DNA of 64,000 nt from an uncultured Roseovarius sp. (GCA_947499555.1 CANMOU010000001.1:620001-684000); one strand, 5' to 3'. Numbered from the stretch's first letter, positions 8,899 through 16,778 are shown. The notes: generated by a model from the sequence alone, not told the origin. Numbers and translations: made by a program.

Positions 8899-9741
8899 TT
8901 ACCGTTGTTGACGTCGTGCCATGAAGGCGAGCCGCTCAAAAAGATGAACATCCTGCTCGTTTTTCAGAAGCGCGCCATGCAGTTTGGGCAGAGCATCCGC
9001 ACCATCCCGCTTGAGGTCTTCTGCCGTCAAATCCTCGGCCAGAATGAGCTTGAGCCAGTCAAGCACTTCCGATGTTGATGGCTTTTTCTTGAGCCCTGAT
9101 TGTTCTCGGATCTCATAGAATTGTGTCAGTGCCTCGGTAAGCAGTTTGTCCTTGATGCCCGGATGATGCACCTCGACGATCCGTTTCATCGTCTCGGCAT
9201 CGGGAAAGCGGATATAGTGGAAGAAACACCGCCGCAAAAACGCGTCCGGCAGTTCCTTTTCGTTGTTTGAAGTGATGATCACGATGGGCCGCTGTTTTGC
9301 CGCAATCGTCTCTCCCGTCTCGTAGACATGGAACTCCATCCGGTCGAGTTCCTGCAATAAATCATTGGGAAATTCGATATCGGCCTTGTCGATCTCATCA
9401 ATCAGAAGCACGACTTTTTTGTCTGTTTCAAACGCCTGCCAGAGCTTGCCTTTCTTGATGTAGTTTTTCACCTCGTGCACGCGCTCTTCGCCCAACTGGC
9501 TGTCACGCAGACGAGAGACCGCATCGTATTCGTAAAGCCCCTGTTGTGCTTTGGTCGTGGATTTGATGTTCCATTCCAGCATGCGCAGGCCAAGCGCTTC
9601 GGCCACCTGTCGCGCCAGCTCGGTCTTGCCAGTGCCCGGCTCGCCCTTGACCAGCAAGGGGCGCTCCAATGTAACAGCGGCATTCACCGCAACGGTAAGA
9701 TCATCGGTGGCGATATACGCGTCCGTACCGGTAAATTTCAT
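8899..9741 (-). CDS. MoxR-family AAA+ ATPase
   Basis: A 280-residue AAA+ ATPase. Walker A is GEPGTGKTELA (about residues 32-42), Walker B is VVLLIDEIDKAD, sensor 1 is IVIITSNNEKELPDAFLRRC, where the arginine-finger region follows the N. MoxR proteins form hexamers that remodel or insert cofactors into target complexes together with VWA partners such as the CoxE-like protein at 5813. I placed the start at MKFTGTDAYIATDD; a longer start at 9771 lacks support. Divergent from dksA with a 189-bp spacer between the start codons. Confidence 0.93.
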   Translation of the reverse strand: MKFTGTDAYIATDDLTVAVNAAVTLERPLLVKGEPGTGKTELARQVAEALGLRMLEWNIKSTTKAQQGLYEYDAVSRLRDSQLGEERVHEVKNYIKKGKLWQAFETDKKVVLLIDEIDKADIEFPNDLLQELDRMEFHVYETGETIAAKQRPIVIITSNNEKELPDAFLRRCFFHYIRFPDAETMKRIVEVHHPGIKDKLLTEALTQFYEIREQSGLKKKPSTSEVLDWLKLILAEDLTAEDLKRDGADALPKLHGALLKNEQDVHLFERLAFMARRQQR

Positions 9742-9930
9742 TGCGCTGTCAAACCTTTTTCTGGGGCACATGCTTCACATTTGCGCGCAACTTATTATTT
9801 CAACTCCGACACATCAATGCAGGTTGATTGTGTAGTGACATTCCCTTGCGTCGGGTATATCCGGTGCGCACGGGAGCCATGGGCGACGGAGAAAGATATG
9901 CCAGACCCAGGCATTGATGAGGGAGCAAAC

Positions 9931-10353
9931 ATGAAAGCTGAAGTCTTTCTCGCGGAAGACTATACGCCGGCTGAAGACGAACCGTTCATGAACGATCGTC
10001 AGCTGGAATACTTCCGCCGTAAATTGATTACCTGGAGAACCGAATTGCTGGAAGGCAGCCGCGACACCATTGAAGGTCTGCAAGACAGCACGCGCGCCAT
10101 TCCTGATGTTGCAGATCGCGCGAGCGAAGAAACAGACAGGGCGCTGGAACTGCGCACCCGGGATCGCCAGCGTAAGCTGGTGGCGAAGATTGACGCCGCA
10201 CTGCGCCGGATTGATGAAGGCGAGTACGGCTACTGCGAAGTGACGGGTGAGCCAATCAGCCTCAAGCGGCTGAATGCGCGTCCCATCGCGACGATGAGCC
10301 TTGAAGCGCAGGAACGCCATGAGCGCCGCGAAAAGGTGCACCGCGACGACTAA
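9931..10353 (+). CDS. dksA: RNA polymerase-binding factor DksA
   Basis: A 140-residue secondary-channel factor that works with ppGpp to reset rRNA and amino-acid promoters. The coiled-coil tip D-x-x-D-x-A is visible (D59, D62, A64 in DVADRASEE). The usual four zinc cysteines are reduced to one: C102, then T105, S123 and A126 in YCEVTGEPISL and IATMSLEAQ. This zinc-independent C/T/S/A form is known from Rhodobacter and resembles Pseudomonas DksA2. Start MKAEVFLAED follows GGGAG by 6 bases; an ATG at 9898 would add 11 residues. Confidence 0.93.
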   Translation: MKAEVFLAEDYTPAEDEPFMNDRQLEYFRRKLITWRTELLEGSRDTIEGLQDSTRAIPDVADRASEETDRALELRTRDRQRKLVAKIDAALRRIDEGEYGYCEVTGEPISLKRLNARPIATMSLEAQERHERREKVHRDD

Positions 10354-10378
10354 GCGGCACGGGCAGATTAGAAAACAG

Positions 10379-10407
10379 AACGCCGGGGCTTTTGCTCCGG
10401 CGTTTTT
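10379..10407 (+). terminator. Rho-independent terminator of dksA
   Basis: Inverted repeat AACGCCGGGGC / GCTCCGGCGTT with one G-U pair and a TTTT loop, followed by a T run (GTTTTTGG). It begins 25 bp after the dksA stop and ends 16 bp before the next ATG. Confidence 0.88.
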
Positions 10408-10423
10408 GGTCGCACAAGGGGGC

Positions 10424-11605
10424 ATGACACTCGACAGGCTCAATATTCTTGTGATTGGCGCGGGCATTGGTGGCCTCGCTGCCGCGATCGCGCTTCGGAG
10501 GTGCGGGGCCTTCGTCCGGGTGGTCGAGCAGGCGCAGGAGATTTCCGAAGTTGGCGCAGGTTTGCAGATCAGCCCGAACGGCTTTGCTGTTTTGAACGCA
10601 ATGGGGCTTGCGGATGCCCTGCGGGATGTCTCGGTCCAAGGAAAAGAAATCAAGCTCAAAGACTATTCCGACCGGGCGGTGACAACGCTTGACCTGAGCC
10701 TGTCGGGCCACAGCGAGTATCATTTTCTGCACCGCGCGGATCTTCAGGGTCTACTGCTCAAAGCCGCAAAGGGATGCGGTGTCGAGATTGCGACGGGGTT
10801 CAAAATTTCCGAGGTCATCCCGGGCAGTTCACCCACGGTCAAGGATATCGAAGGCGGCACGCATTCGGCGGACCTTATCGTCGGGGCTGACGGGTTGCAT
10901 TCAGTGGCGCGCGCCGCGCTCAATGGCACGCTGGCCCCGTTTTTCACGCAGCAGGCGGCTTGGCGCGCGGTTGTCCCTGATGTCTCGGCGGCGCCGCGCG
11001 TTGATCTTTACATGGGCCCGCGCCGTCATATCGTGACCTATCCTTTGCGCGGCGGAAAATGGCGCAATATCGTGGCCATCGAAGAGCGGCCCCAATGGGT
11101 TGCCGAAAGCTGGAGCCAAGAGGATGACGCGGATAGCTTGCGCAAGGTCTTCTCTGACTTCGGAGCGGAGGTACAGTTGCTCCTGTCGAAGGTTGAAAGG
11201 GTCAGCTCCTGGGGCCTTTTCCGGCACCCTGTCGCACCGGTCTGGCACCGCGAGAATGTGACGCTTCTGGGTGATGCCGCTCATCCAACACTGCCATTTC
11301 TGGCACAAGGGGCGAATATGGCGCTAGAAGATGCCTGGGTTCTGGCAGATGCGCTGGCCGGTGCAGACAATCCCGGCGCTGGCCTGGCGCTCTATCAGAA
11401 AAAGCGCGAAACACGCGTGAAACGCGTGATTGACGCCGCAAGCGGCAATGCCTGGAAATACCACCTGTCGTTCAAACCGTTTCGCTGGGCCGCCCATACC
11501 GGACTGCGCGTCGCCGGCAAGCTGGCACCCGGACGAATGATTGGCCAGTTTGACTGGCTTTACGGGCATGATGTGACACAAGCGTCAGCAAGGCGCGGTA
11601 GCTAG
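10424..11605 (+). CDS. FAD-dependent monooxygenase, salicylate-hydroxylase/UbiH-like
   Basis: A 393-residue flavoprotein of the aromatic hydroxylase superfamily (PF01494). The dinucleotide motif GAGIGGLAAAIAL is at about residues 11-23, with ADLIVGADGLHSVAR (the DG motif) near residue 155 and GDAAHPTLPFLAQGANMALED (the second FAD motif, GD) near residue 285. These are the three expected motifs in order. The enzyme would use NAD(P)H and O2 to hydroxylate an aromatic or similar ring; the substrate is not evident. AAGGGGG precedes the ATG. It stands alone between the dksA terminator and the convergent xthA. Confidence 0.88.
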   Translation: MTLDRLNILVIGAGIGGLAAAIALRRCGAFVRVVEQAQEISEVGAGLQISPNGFAVLNAMGLADALRDVSVQGKEIKLKDYSDRAVTTLDLSLSGHSEYHFLHRADLQGLLLKAAKGCGVEIATGFKISEVIPGSSPTVKDIEGGTHSADLIVGADGLHSVARAALNGTLAPFFTQQAAWRAVVPDVSAAPRVDLYMGPRRHIVTYPLRGGKWRNIVAIEERPQWVAESWSQEDDADSLRKVFSDFGAEVQLLLSKVERVSSWGLFRHPVAPVWHRENVTLLGDAAHPTLPFLAQGANMALEDAWVLADALAGADNPGAGLALYQKKRETRVKRVIDAASGNAWKYHLSFKPFRWAAHTGLRVAGKLAPGRMIGQFDWLYGHDVTQASARRGS

Positions 11606-11621
11606 GCCTGTGGCTTAGCCT

Positions 11622-12404
11622 TTACAAATCAAATTCAACCCAGATGGGAACATGATCGGACGGCTTCTCGCGGCCCCGTATCTCTTTGTCGATCCCACAA
11701 TCCTGCATCAGGTCCGCAGCTTGTGGGCTGAGAAGAAAATGATCAATCCGGATGCCATCATCGCGGTTCCAAGCCCCGGCCTGGTAGTCCCAGAACGTAT
11801 AATGCCCTGGGGCGGTGTTGCGGGTTCGGAAGGCTTCGGTAAAGCCGAGATTGAGAAGCTCTCGGAAAGCGGCGCGGCTCTGGGGCAGGGCAAGCGCGTC
11901 TTTGGACCAGGCTTCGGGGCGTTTGGCATCCTCATCTTGAGGAATGACGTTGTAATCCCCCGCCATCAGGAACGGTTCTTCCAGCGCTAGCAACTCCTCA
12001 GCACGCGCCTTCTGTCGAGCCATCCACGCCAGCTTGTAGTCGTATTTGGGTCCAGGTACGGGATTGCCATTCGGCAGGTAAAGTCCGCAAATGCGCAGCG
12101 CCTTTGTGTCGCCCACGACTGTCGCCTCAATCCATCTGGCCTGTTCATCACTATCATCGCCAGGCAAACCGCGCTCGACATCCTCCAGTGGCAGCCTGGA
12201 CAATAACGCCACGCCATTGAAGCTCTTTTGTCCATGGGTTTCAACGTGATAGCCGAGCGCCTCAAATTCCTCACCTGGGAAACCCTCATCAACCGACTTG
12301 ATCTCCTGCAGAATCGCAACATCAGGCTCCGCCTCTTTCAGCCAATCCAGAAGGGCAGGCAGGCGCGCCTTGATGCCATTGATGTTGAAGCTTGCAACCT
12401 TCAT
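11622..12404 (-). CDS. xthA: Exodeoxyribonuclease III
   Basis: A 260-residue Mg-dependent AP endonuclease/3'-5' exonuclease of base excision repair. The motifs are in order: MKVASFNINGIKARL (Asn site), AILQEIKS (catalytic Glu, near residue 36), GLYLPNG (Tyr near 105), GDYNVIP (D/N pair, near 150), WDYQAGA and the terminal SDHVPIW (catalytic D-H pair). Length matches E. coli XthA (268). It is convergent with the monooxygenase gene, and its promoter faces the DnaA-box cluster. Confidence 0.95.
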   Translation of the reverse strand: MKVASFNINGIKARLPALLDWLKEAEPDVAILQEIKSVDEGFPGEEFEALGYHVETHGQKSFNGVALLSRLPLEDVERGLPGDDSDEQARWIEATVVGDTKALRICGLYLPNGNPVPGPKYDYKLAWMARQKARAEELLALEEPFLMAGDYNVIPQDEDAKRPEAWSKDALALPQSRAAFRELLNLGFTEAFRTRNTAPGHYTFWDYQAGAWNRDDGIRIDHFLLSPQAADLMQDCGIDKEIRGREKPSDHVPIWVEFDL

Positions 12405-12564
12405 GTCAGTCTCCGATCTACCCTTTGTCTATCACCCAGCTACGCGAGACTGGCAAGAGCCAGCCAAAAGAGAACGCTGCAGACAGATTCGACCATAGGT
12501 TGATTCGGGATGGATTATGCGATGCGAACCCGATAGGGCCTTCTCTAATGCGCCAAAATGGGGG

Positions 12565-12664
12565 TGTGGACAAAAAAAACTTTTCCACAGAATTAGGCTC
12601 GCCAAGTAACTGATCGTTAAACTCACTGTGTCGTCATCCACAGGCAGAACCATATTGTGGAAAA
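12565..12664. promoter_or_regulatory. Cluster of four DnaA-box-like 9-mers
   Basis: Four sites, each one base from TTATCCACA, lie within 100 bp of the 352-bp divergent spacer: TTGTCCACA on minus at 12565-12573, TTTTCCACA on plus at 12581-12589, TCATCCACA on plus at 12634-12642, and TTTTCCACA on minus at 12656-12664. The outer and inner pairs face each other. The rest of the spacer shows no gene. Such clusters bind the initiator DnaA at origins, titration sites or DnaA-controlled promoters. Confidence 0.55.
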
Positions 12665-12686
12665 CAATCCTCGGTCTAATTTCGTG

Positions 12687-12714
12687 TTGTCGAGTCGCCT
12701 TTAACGAGTATCTT
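12687..12714 (+). promoter_or_regulatory. Candidate promoter of the repeat-peptide gene
   Basis: TTGTCG (12687-12692) and TATCTT (12709-12714) with a 16-bp spacer, 43 bp before the ATG and just after the last DnaA box. Both hexamers match the housekeeping consensus at four of six bases only, so this is a weak call. Confidence 0.3.
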
Positions 12715-12756
12715 TCGAAGACACACACCACCAAAACCGATCAAAGGAGAAAATTG

Positions 12757-13110
12757 ATGGTTGCACTTCGCAAACAAGAAATTTCACACGGCCCGACCAT
12801 TGAGACTGACGTTGACATGTTTGACGGCAGCGCAGTTGAGGCTTTCACCTCATCGCTGGGTCCCGTCGCGTCCTCAGAAGCCGTGACAGGAGAAGCCGTG
12901 GAAGCGTTCACCTCTTCGCTGGCACCTGTGACAACGTCCGACATGGACGGCGATGCGGTCGAGCTTTTTACCTCAAGCCTCGGCCCTGTTCGTACGGCAG
13001 ACATCAAAGAAGGCGATGCAGTTGAAATGTTCACCTCCAGCCTCGGCCCCGTCCACTCCGCCGAGACCACGGAAGGTGATGCTGTTCACGCCTTCACATC
13101 GAGCCTCTAA
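12757..13110 (+). CDS. FTSSL-repeat peptide, 117 residues (candidate multi-core precursor)
   Basis: A small acidic protein preceded by AAAGGAGAA. Residues 1-23 (MVALRKQEISHGPT...) form a leader-like segment. The rest is five tandem units of 20-21 residues with the pattern G-[SED]-A-V-[EH]-x-[F]-T-S-S-L-[GA]-P-V and a variable linker. FTSSL occurs at 30-34, 51-55, 71-75, 92-96 and 113-117, the last being the exact C-terminus. There is no Cys, Trp or Tyr, no signal peptide and no membrane segment. The frame is open upstream to 12628, but only the ATG at 12757 has a ribosome-binding site. I recognise no function. The layout resembles multi-core RiPP precursors; an alternative is a scaffold with five docking motifs. 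Confidence 0.85.
   Translation: MVALRKQEISHGPTIETDVDMFDGSAVEAFTSSLGPVASSEAVTGEAVEAFTSSLAPVTTSDMDGDAVELFTSSLGPVRTADIKEGDAVEMFTSSLGPVHSAETTEGDAVHAFTSSL
12826..13107 (+). repeat. Five in-frame 60-63-bp units coding the FTSSL repeat
   Basis: Tandem coding repeat within the gene at 12757; the fifth copy is cut after FTSSL by the stop. The T-S-S codons differ between copies (ACC TCA TCG, ACC TCT TCG, ACC TCA AGC, ACC TCC AGC, ACA TCG AGC), so the DNA has drifted while the peptide stayed fixed. Confidence 0.9.
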
Positions 13111-13153
13111 AGGCTCAGCGGAACGGAGAGTTGTAGGAAAGGAAGTTTCACTC

Positions 13154-14224
13154 ATGGGATCTGTCGTTCACTTCAATTTTCCGTTCCGCCAATCAACTGC
13201 GCAGATGCGACAGGCCGCGCTATTGGAGCGTTTTGCCGCGCATCGCAGGCCGGAACAGGATGTGTTCTGGCTCAAGGAAAATGCCGAGCTGCTGAACATT
13301 TTCCAAAGCTGCCAATTCGTCCAGCCCCAAGCGGCTTTGGCGCCGTTCGAAGCATTCTACCAATCGATCGAAAAACGTCTGAGCTTTTTCCCCCAATATT
13401 ATCGTTTCCTGCTGTCCATGTGCCTTGATCTTGAGGATCTGGGCCTGCCCGGTCAGCGATCAGAGGCCGCCGTGGACTGGGCTTTGTCCCAAGGTCTGGC
13501 AGCGGCGGAACTTTCCGATCTGCAGCGCGCCGAAGCCCGGCGTCTGTGTTTGCGTCGCGGTCGAGATCCCTTGGCAGATGATGCCGGACTGGATGATCGT
13601 TTGCGCCTTTTTACAACCCGCAAAGAGACCTTTGCGATCCCAAACAAAAAGGCCGCCTACGAGTTGACGCATATTGTTTTCTACCTGTCTGACTACGGAT
13701 CAAGAGACCCCAAGGTCGACAAAGACACGCTTGAAAGCCTGAGCTTCGCCGGCACATTGGCCTATCTCGAACTCAATATCGATCTGCTTGCCGAAATCTG
13801 CATTGCCCTTCGCTTTTGCGGCCACACGCCCCCGGCCACCTGGGAGAATTGGCTCAAGGAACAGATCCGTTACTTTGCCATTCGCGAAGACGCCACTGGC
13901 TGGCGCGCGGATGCCTATCATCCCTATTTCATGTTGAACTGGCATTTGTCTCTGACCGATCAGGGAGGGTTCGGTGCACAAATCCCTGAAGGCGGCATCA
14001 GCTTTGCGGCCCCTCGCCACGAAGTTGCACCTTTGCGAGAATTGTCAAAGCAAATGTACACGTTGGGGACTTCCCGCAGTGCAAATTGGACAGCGATGCG
14101 GCCTGCTTTGGAAGAGTCGCTGTCGGATACCGCCCGTGAAGTGGTGGCGAATGCCGAAGGTGCCGTCGATTTTGAGGCTTTCTTCGAAGGCTTTGCCCGT
14201 GCAAGTGCTCCGGGACATCTGTGA
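13154..14224 (+). CDS. Unrecognised 356-residue protein beside the repeat peptide
   Basis: A mostly helical cytosolic protein without signal or membrane segments. It starts MGSVVHFNFPFR after AGGAAAGGAAG, 43 bp after the repeat-peptide stop. A striking segment, ELTHIVFYLSDYG (170-182), offers Glu, His and Asp. It is followed by LNIDLLAEICIALRFCGH (207-224), and AYHPYFMLNWH (254-264) adds two His; together these could build a metal or catalytic site in a helical barrel. I cannot assign a family with confidence. The frame is open upstream into the repeat gene, but that start has no ribosome-binding site. Position suggests it acts on, or is regulated by, the repeat peptide. That is inference. 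Confidence 0.85.
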   Translation: MGSVVHFNFPFRQSTAQMRQAALLERFAAHRRPEQDVFWLKENAELLNIFQSCQFVQPQAALAPFEAFYQSIEKRLSFFPQYYRFLLSMCLDLEDLGLPGQRSEAAVDWALSQGLAAAELSDLQRAEARRLCLRRGRDPLADDAGLDDRLRLFTTRKETFAIPNKKAAYELTHIVFYLSDYGSRDPKVDKDTLESLSFAGTLAYLELNIDLLAEICIALRFCGHTPPATWENWLKEQIRYFAIREDATGWRADAYHPYFMLNWHLSLTDQGGFGAQIPEGGISFAAPRHEVAPLRELSKQMYTLGTSRSANWTAMRPALEESLSDTAREVVANAEGAVDFEAFFEGFARASAPGHL

Positions 14225-15129
14225 TGGTACGACACGGTGCATCGGCAGTCCTGTTCGGCGTCGGCCTTACGGCGCTCTACACGTTTTTCATTACCGGAGC
14301 GGATGCGATCACCAAGTCTTTTGCGTCAACCTTTGCCGCACCCCAGCTTTTTGCCATTTCGGGCGGACTGGTCGCCGCCTTCAGCGTGCTTGCCAACCGG
14401 GACGCGCACGGAAAACACCGCAATATGAAAACGCGCTGCCCGCGCGCTATGGCGATCCGAGTTGTAGCCACAGTCGCAGGGACGGTCGCCTTTTTCTATG
14501 CCTTCAAACTGCTTCCCTTTGCCGATGTCTTTTTGTTCATCGCCCTCATCCCCCTGATCACCGCAGCCCTTTCGGGCCCTGTTTTGTCAGAGCCCGTCAG
14601 GAAACAGACCTGGGTTGCGCTGGCACTCGGCGCGATTGGCGTTGCATGCCTTTTCCCCACGGGTCACGAGGATATCGGCCTTGGCCACATCGTCGCACTT
14701 TTGGCCGTGTTGCTGGGGTCCGTCTCGATGGTCGCGTCCCGCTATATCGGACAGCGTGACGACAATCTTCTGAGCCAGGTCTTTTACCCCAATCTCGCGC
14801 TCATGGCAGTGATGTGTTGCGCCTTGCCCTTCGTCTTTGCCCCGATGACAGGGTTTGACCTGATTTTGGCCATCTCTTACGCGGCCCTGCTTTTCGCCGC
14901 GCGGTGGGTCTTGGTGGCCGCGCTCAGACTGATGCCAGCTTATGTCGTGACGCCGTTGATAAACTTGCAATTCATCTGGATGGTGCTCATCGGTTACGTG
15001 GTCTTTGCAGAGACGCCCGCACTGAACACCTATGCCGGTGCCGCGATCATCATCTTGGCAGGAGGCTGGCTTGTGGTGGAAAGACTTCGCCCGTTTCACC
15101 GCCCCAAAGTTGTCATTCCAGCAGAATAA
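14224..15129 (+). CDS. DMT (EamA-type) exporter coupled to the 356-residue protein
   Basis: A 301-residue inner-membrane protein with about ten hydrophobic helices in two five-helix halves, the drug/metabolite transporter fold. The first half ends near RNM...RAM; the second opens with KQTWVALALGAIGVACLF. The start ATG overlaps the previous stop by one base (TGATG), so translation is coupled; a GTG one codon earlier is also possible. EamA proteins move amino acids, nucleobases or other small metabolites rather than whole proteins, so if it belongs to a peptide system it would export a small processed product. It ends 66 bp from the convergent erpA stop. Confidence 0.85.
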   Translation: MVRHGASAVLFGVGLTALYTFFITGADAITKSFASTFAAPQLFAISGGLVAAFSVLANRDAHGKHRNMKTRCPRAMAIRVVATVAGTVAFFYAFKLLPFADVFLFIALIPLITAALSGPVLSEPVRKQTWVALALGAIGVACLFPTGHEDIGLGHIVALLAVLLGSVSMVASRYIGQRDDNLLSQVFYPNLALMAVMCCALPFVFAPMTGFDLILAISYAALLFAARWVLVAALRLMPAYVVTPLINLQFIWMVLIGYVVFAETPALNTYAGAAIIILAGGWLVVERLRPFHRPKVVIPAE

Positions 15130-15194
15130 AGGAGTATCGCGGCGCAGCTTGATGGGGCAAGTCTATTGTCCTGCGGCGCCATTCTGCGCGCGGC

Positions 15195-15518
15195 TTACAT
15201 CGAGAAAGACGTCCCGCATCCACAGGCGCTGGTCGCATTGGGGTTATCGATGGTGAATCGCGCGCCGATCAGCTCTTCCGTGAAATCGATCGTCGCCCCA
15301 GCCAGAAACGGAAGGGAAATCGCGTCAACCACAACCTTTTCCCCGTTGCCCTCAAGCACGAGATCATCGTCTGCGGGCTGATCCAGCTTGATGTCATACT
15401 GAAAACCGGAACATCCACCGCCTTCAACGGCCACGCGCAACACCTGGCCCTGATCGCTCGCTCCGATCTCGGCAAGGCGTTCAAAGGCGCGTTCGGTCAC
15501 TTTCGGTGGCAATTGCAT
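15195..15518 (-). CDS. erpA: Iron-sulfur cluster insertion protein ErpA (A-type carrier)
   Basis: A 107-residue A-type carrier that hands Fe-S clusters to apoproteins. The three cluster-binding cysteines are present: GGGCSGFQY near residue 36, and the C-terminal ACGCGTSF pair at about 99-101. Length is typical. It is divergent from dgt across an 88-bp spacer. In this window it is remote from the iscR-suf operon at 59.8 kb. Confidence 0.92.
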   Translation of the reverse strand: MQLPPKVTERAFERLAEIGASDQGQVLRVAVEGGGCSGFQYDIKLDQPADDDLVLEGNGEKVVVDAISLPFLAGATIDFTEELIGARFTIDNPNATSACGCGTSFSM

Positions 15519-15606
15519 TAGCGTGGTCTTGTGGTTCGTTGCGTGTCATGTTGCAATATATGAGGCGTGGGACAGCGCCACAAGACAGGGCAGTAAGGAA
15601 AGCCAA

Positions 15607-16776
15607 ATGACGAAGCCCTACGCGTCGGATCCGGGCCGCGCCCGTCCACGGCTTGTGGCCGAGGATGAAAGCGCCTTTCGATCCTGTTTTCAAAGGGATC
15701 GGGACCGGATCATCCATTCCAGCGCCTTCCGACGCCTGAAGCATAAAACGCAGGTCTTCGTTGAACATGAGGGTGACTATTTCCGCACACGTCTCACGCA
15801 CTCAATCGAAGTGGCGCAGGTGGCCCGTACCATTTCCGGTGCCCTGGGTCTCAATGTCGAACTGACCGAGGCGGTTGCATTGGCCCATGATCTTGGACAC
15901 ACCCCCTTTGGCCATACAGGCGAGGATGCTTTGAATGCGCTGATGGCACCCTATGGCGGGTTTGATCACAACGCGCAGGCCATTCGGATTGTCACCTCGC
16001 TCGAACGCCACTACGCCGAGTTTGATGGGCTCAACCTGACCTGGGACACGCTGGAGGGTATCGCCAAGCATAACGGACCAGTCAAGGGCGATCTGCCATA
16101 CGCGCTGGCGGAATATAACGCACAGCACGATCTTGAGCTTGGCAGCTATGCCAGTGCCGAAGCGCAGGTGGCCGCCTTGGCCGACGATATTGCCTATAAC
16201 AATCATGACCTGCATGACGGGCTGCGTGCAAAACTCTTCACAGAAGATGACATGCGCGACCTTCCGGTCGTGGGGCCGTGTTATGACCGCGTGGACAAGG
16301 CCTATCCTGATCTTGACCCTTATCGACGCAGGCATGAAGCCCTGCGCAGGGTGTTCGGAGATATGGTGGCGGATCTGATCGAAACATCCCGCATCAATAT
16401 CGCGCAAAGCGGCGTTCAGACAGCGGATGACATTCGCGCTTTCGGAGCGCCGCTCATCGCCTTCTCCAGTCAGATGGCAGAGGACATGAAGACGATTAAA
16501 TCATTTCTCTTCAAAAGGATGTACCGCGCACCGAAAGTAATAAAGATGCGCGAAAAAGTCACGAAAGTGGTCGAAGAGCTGTTTCCGTTCTACATGTCGA
16601 AGCCCGAATTCTTACCTGCCCGTTGGCAAAACGATGTGGCTAAGGCGAACTCGGAGATGGACCTTGCGCGGCTTGTCAGCGATTACATCGCCGGGATGAC
16701 AGACCGGTATGCTTTGGAAAGCCATGCCAGGCTCTTGGGTGGCCCGGAAAGCAACCAGGCACGAGAGGGAGTGTAA
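15607..16776 (+). CDS. dgt: dGTP triphosphohydrolase-like HD-domain protein
   Basis: A 389-residue HD hydrolase. The family opening RDRDRIIHSSAFRRLKHKTQ and QVFVEHEGDYFRTRLTHS are present, then the HD doublet in ALAHDLGHTPFGHTGED, with the last Asp of the site in ALADDIAYNNHD. These enzymes cleave dNTPs to nucleosides and triphosphate and tune dNTP pools. Length fits the type 2 dGTPase-like group (about 380-400) rather than E. coli Dgt (505). TAAGGAAAG precedes the ATG. It ends 2 bp before the antiporter gene, so the two share an operon. Confidence 0.9.
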   Translation: MTKPYASDPGRARPRLVAEDESAFRSCFQRDRDRIIHSSAFRRLKHKTQVFVEHEGDYFRTRLTHSIEVAQVARTISGALGLNVELTEAVALAHDLGHTPFGHTGEDALNALMAPYGGFDHNAQAIRIVTSLERHYAEFDGLNLTWDTLEGIAKHNGPVKGDLPYALAEYNAQHDLELGSYASAEAQVAALADDIAYNNHDLHDGLRAKLFTEDDMRDLPVVGPCYDRVDKAYPDLDPYRRRHEALRRVFGDMVADLIETSRINIAQSGVQTADDIRAFGAPLIAFSSQMAEDMKTIKSFLFKRMYRAPKVIKMREKVTKVVEELFPFYMSKPEFLPARWQNDVAKANSEMDLARLVSDYIAGMTDRYALESHARLLGGPESNQAREGV

Positions 16777-16778
16777 AG

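Noticed and set aside
8860-8900. Hairpin around TTCTAGAA after moxR as a terminator
   Set aside because: The stem is only six pairs and no T run follows on the minus strand.
12405-12756. Chromosomal replication origin
   Set aside because: DnaA boxes are present, but there is no long AT-rich unwinding region and no origin-type neighbour genes. Kept as a DnaA-box cluster only.
12757-15129. Graspetide, lanthipeptide or radical-SAM RiPP cluster
   Set aside because: No ATP-grasp, LanM/LanB or CxxxCxxC radical-SAM protein is encoded in the surrounding genes, and the peptide has no Cys. Only the general multi-core idea is kept.
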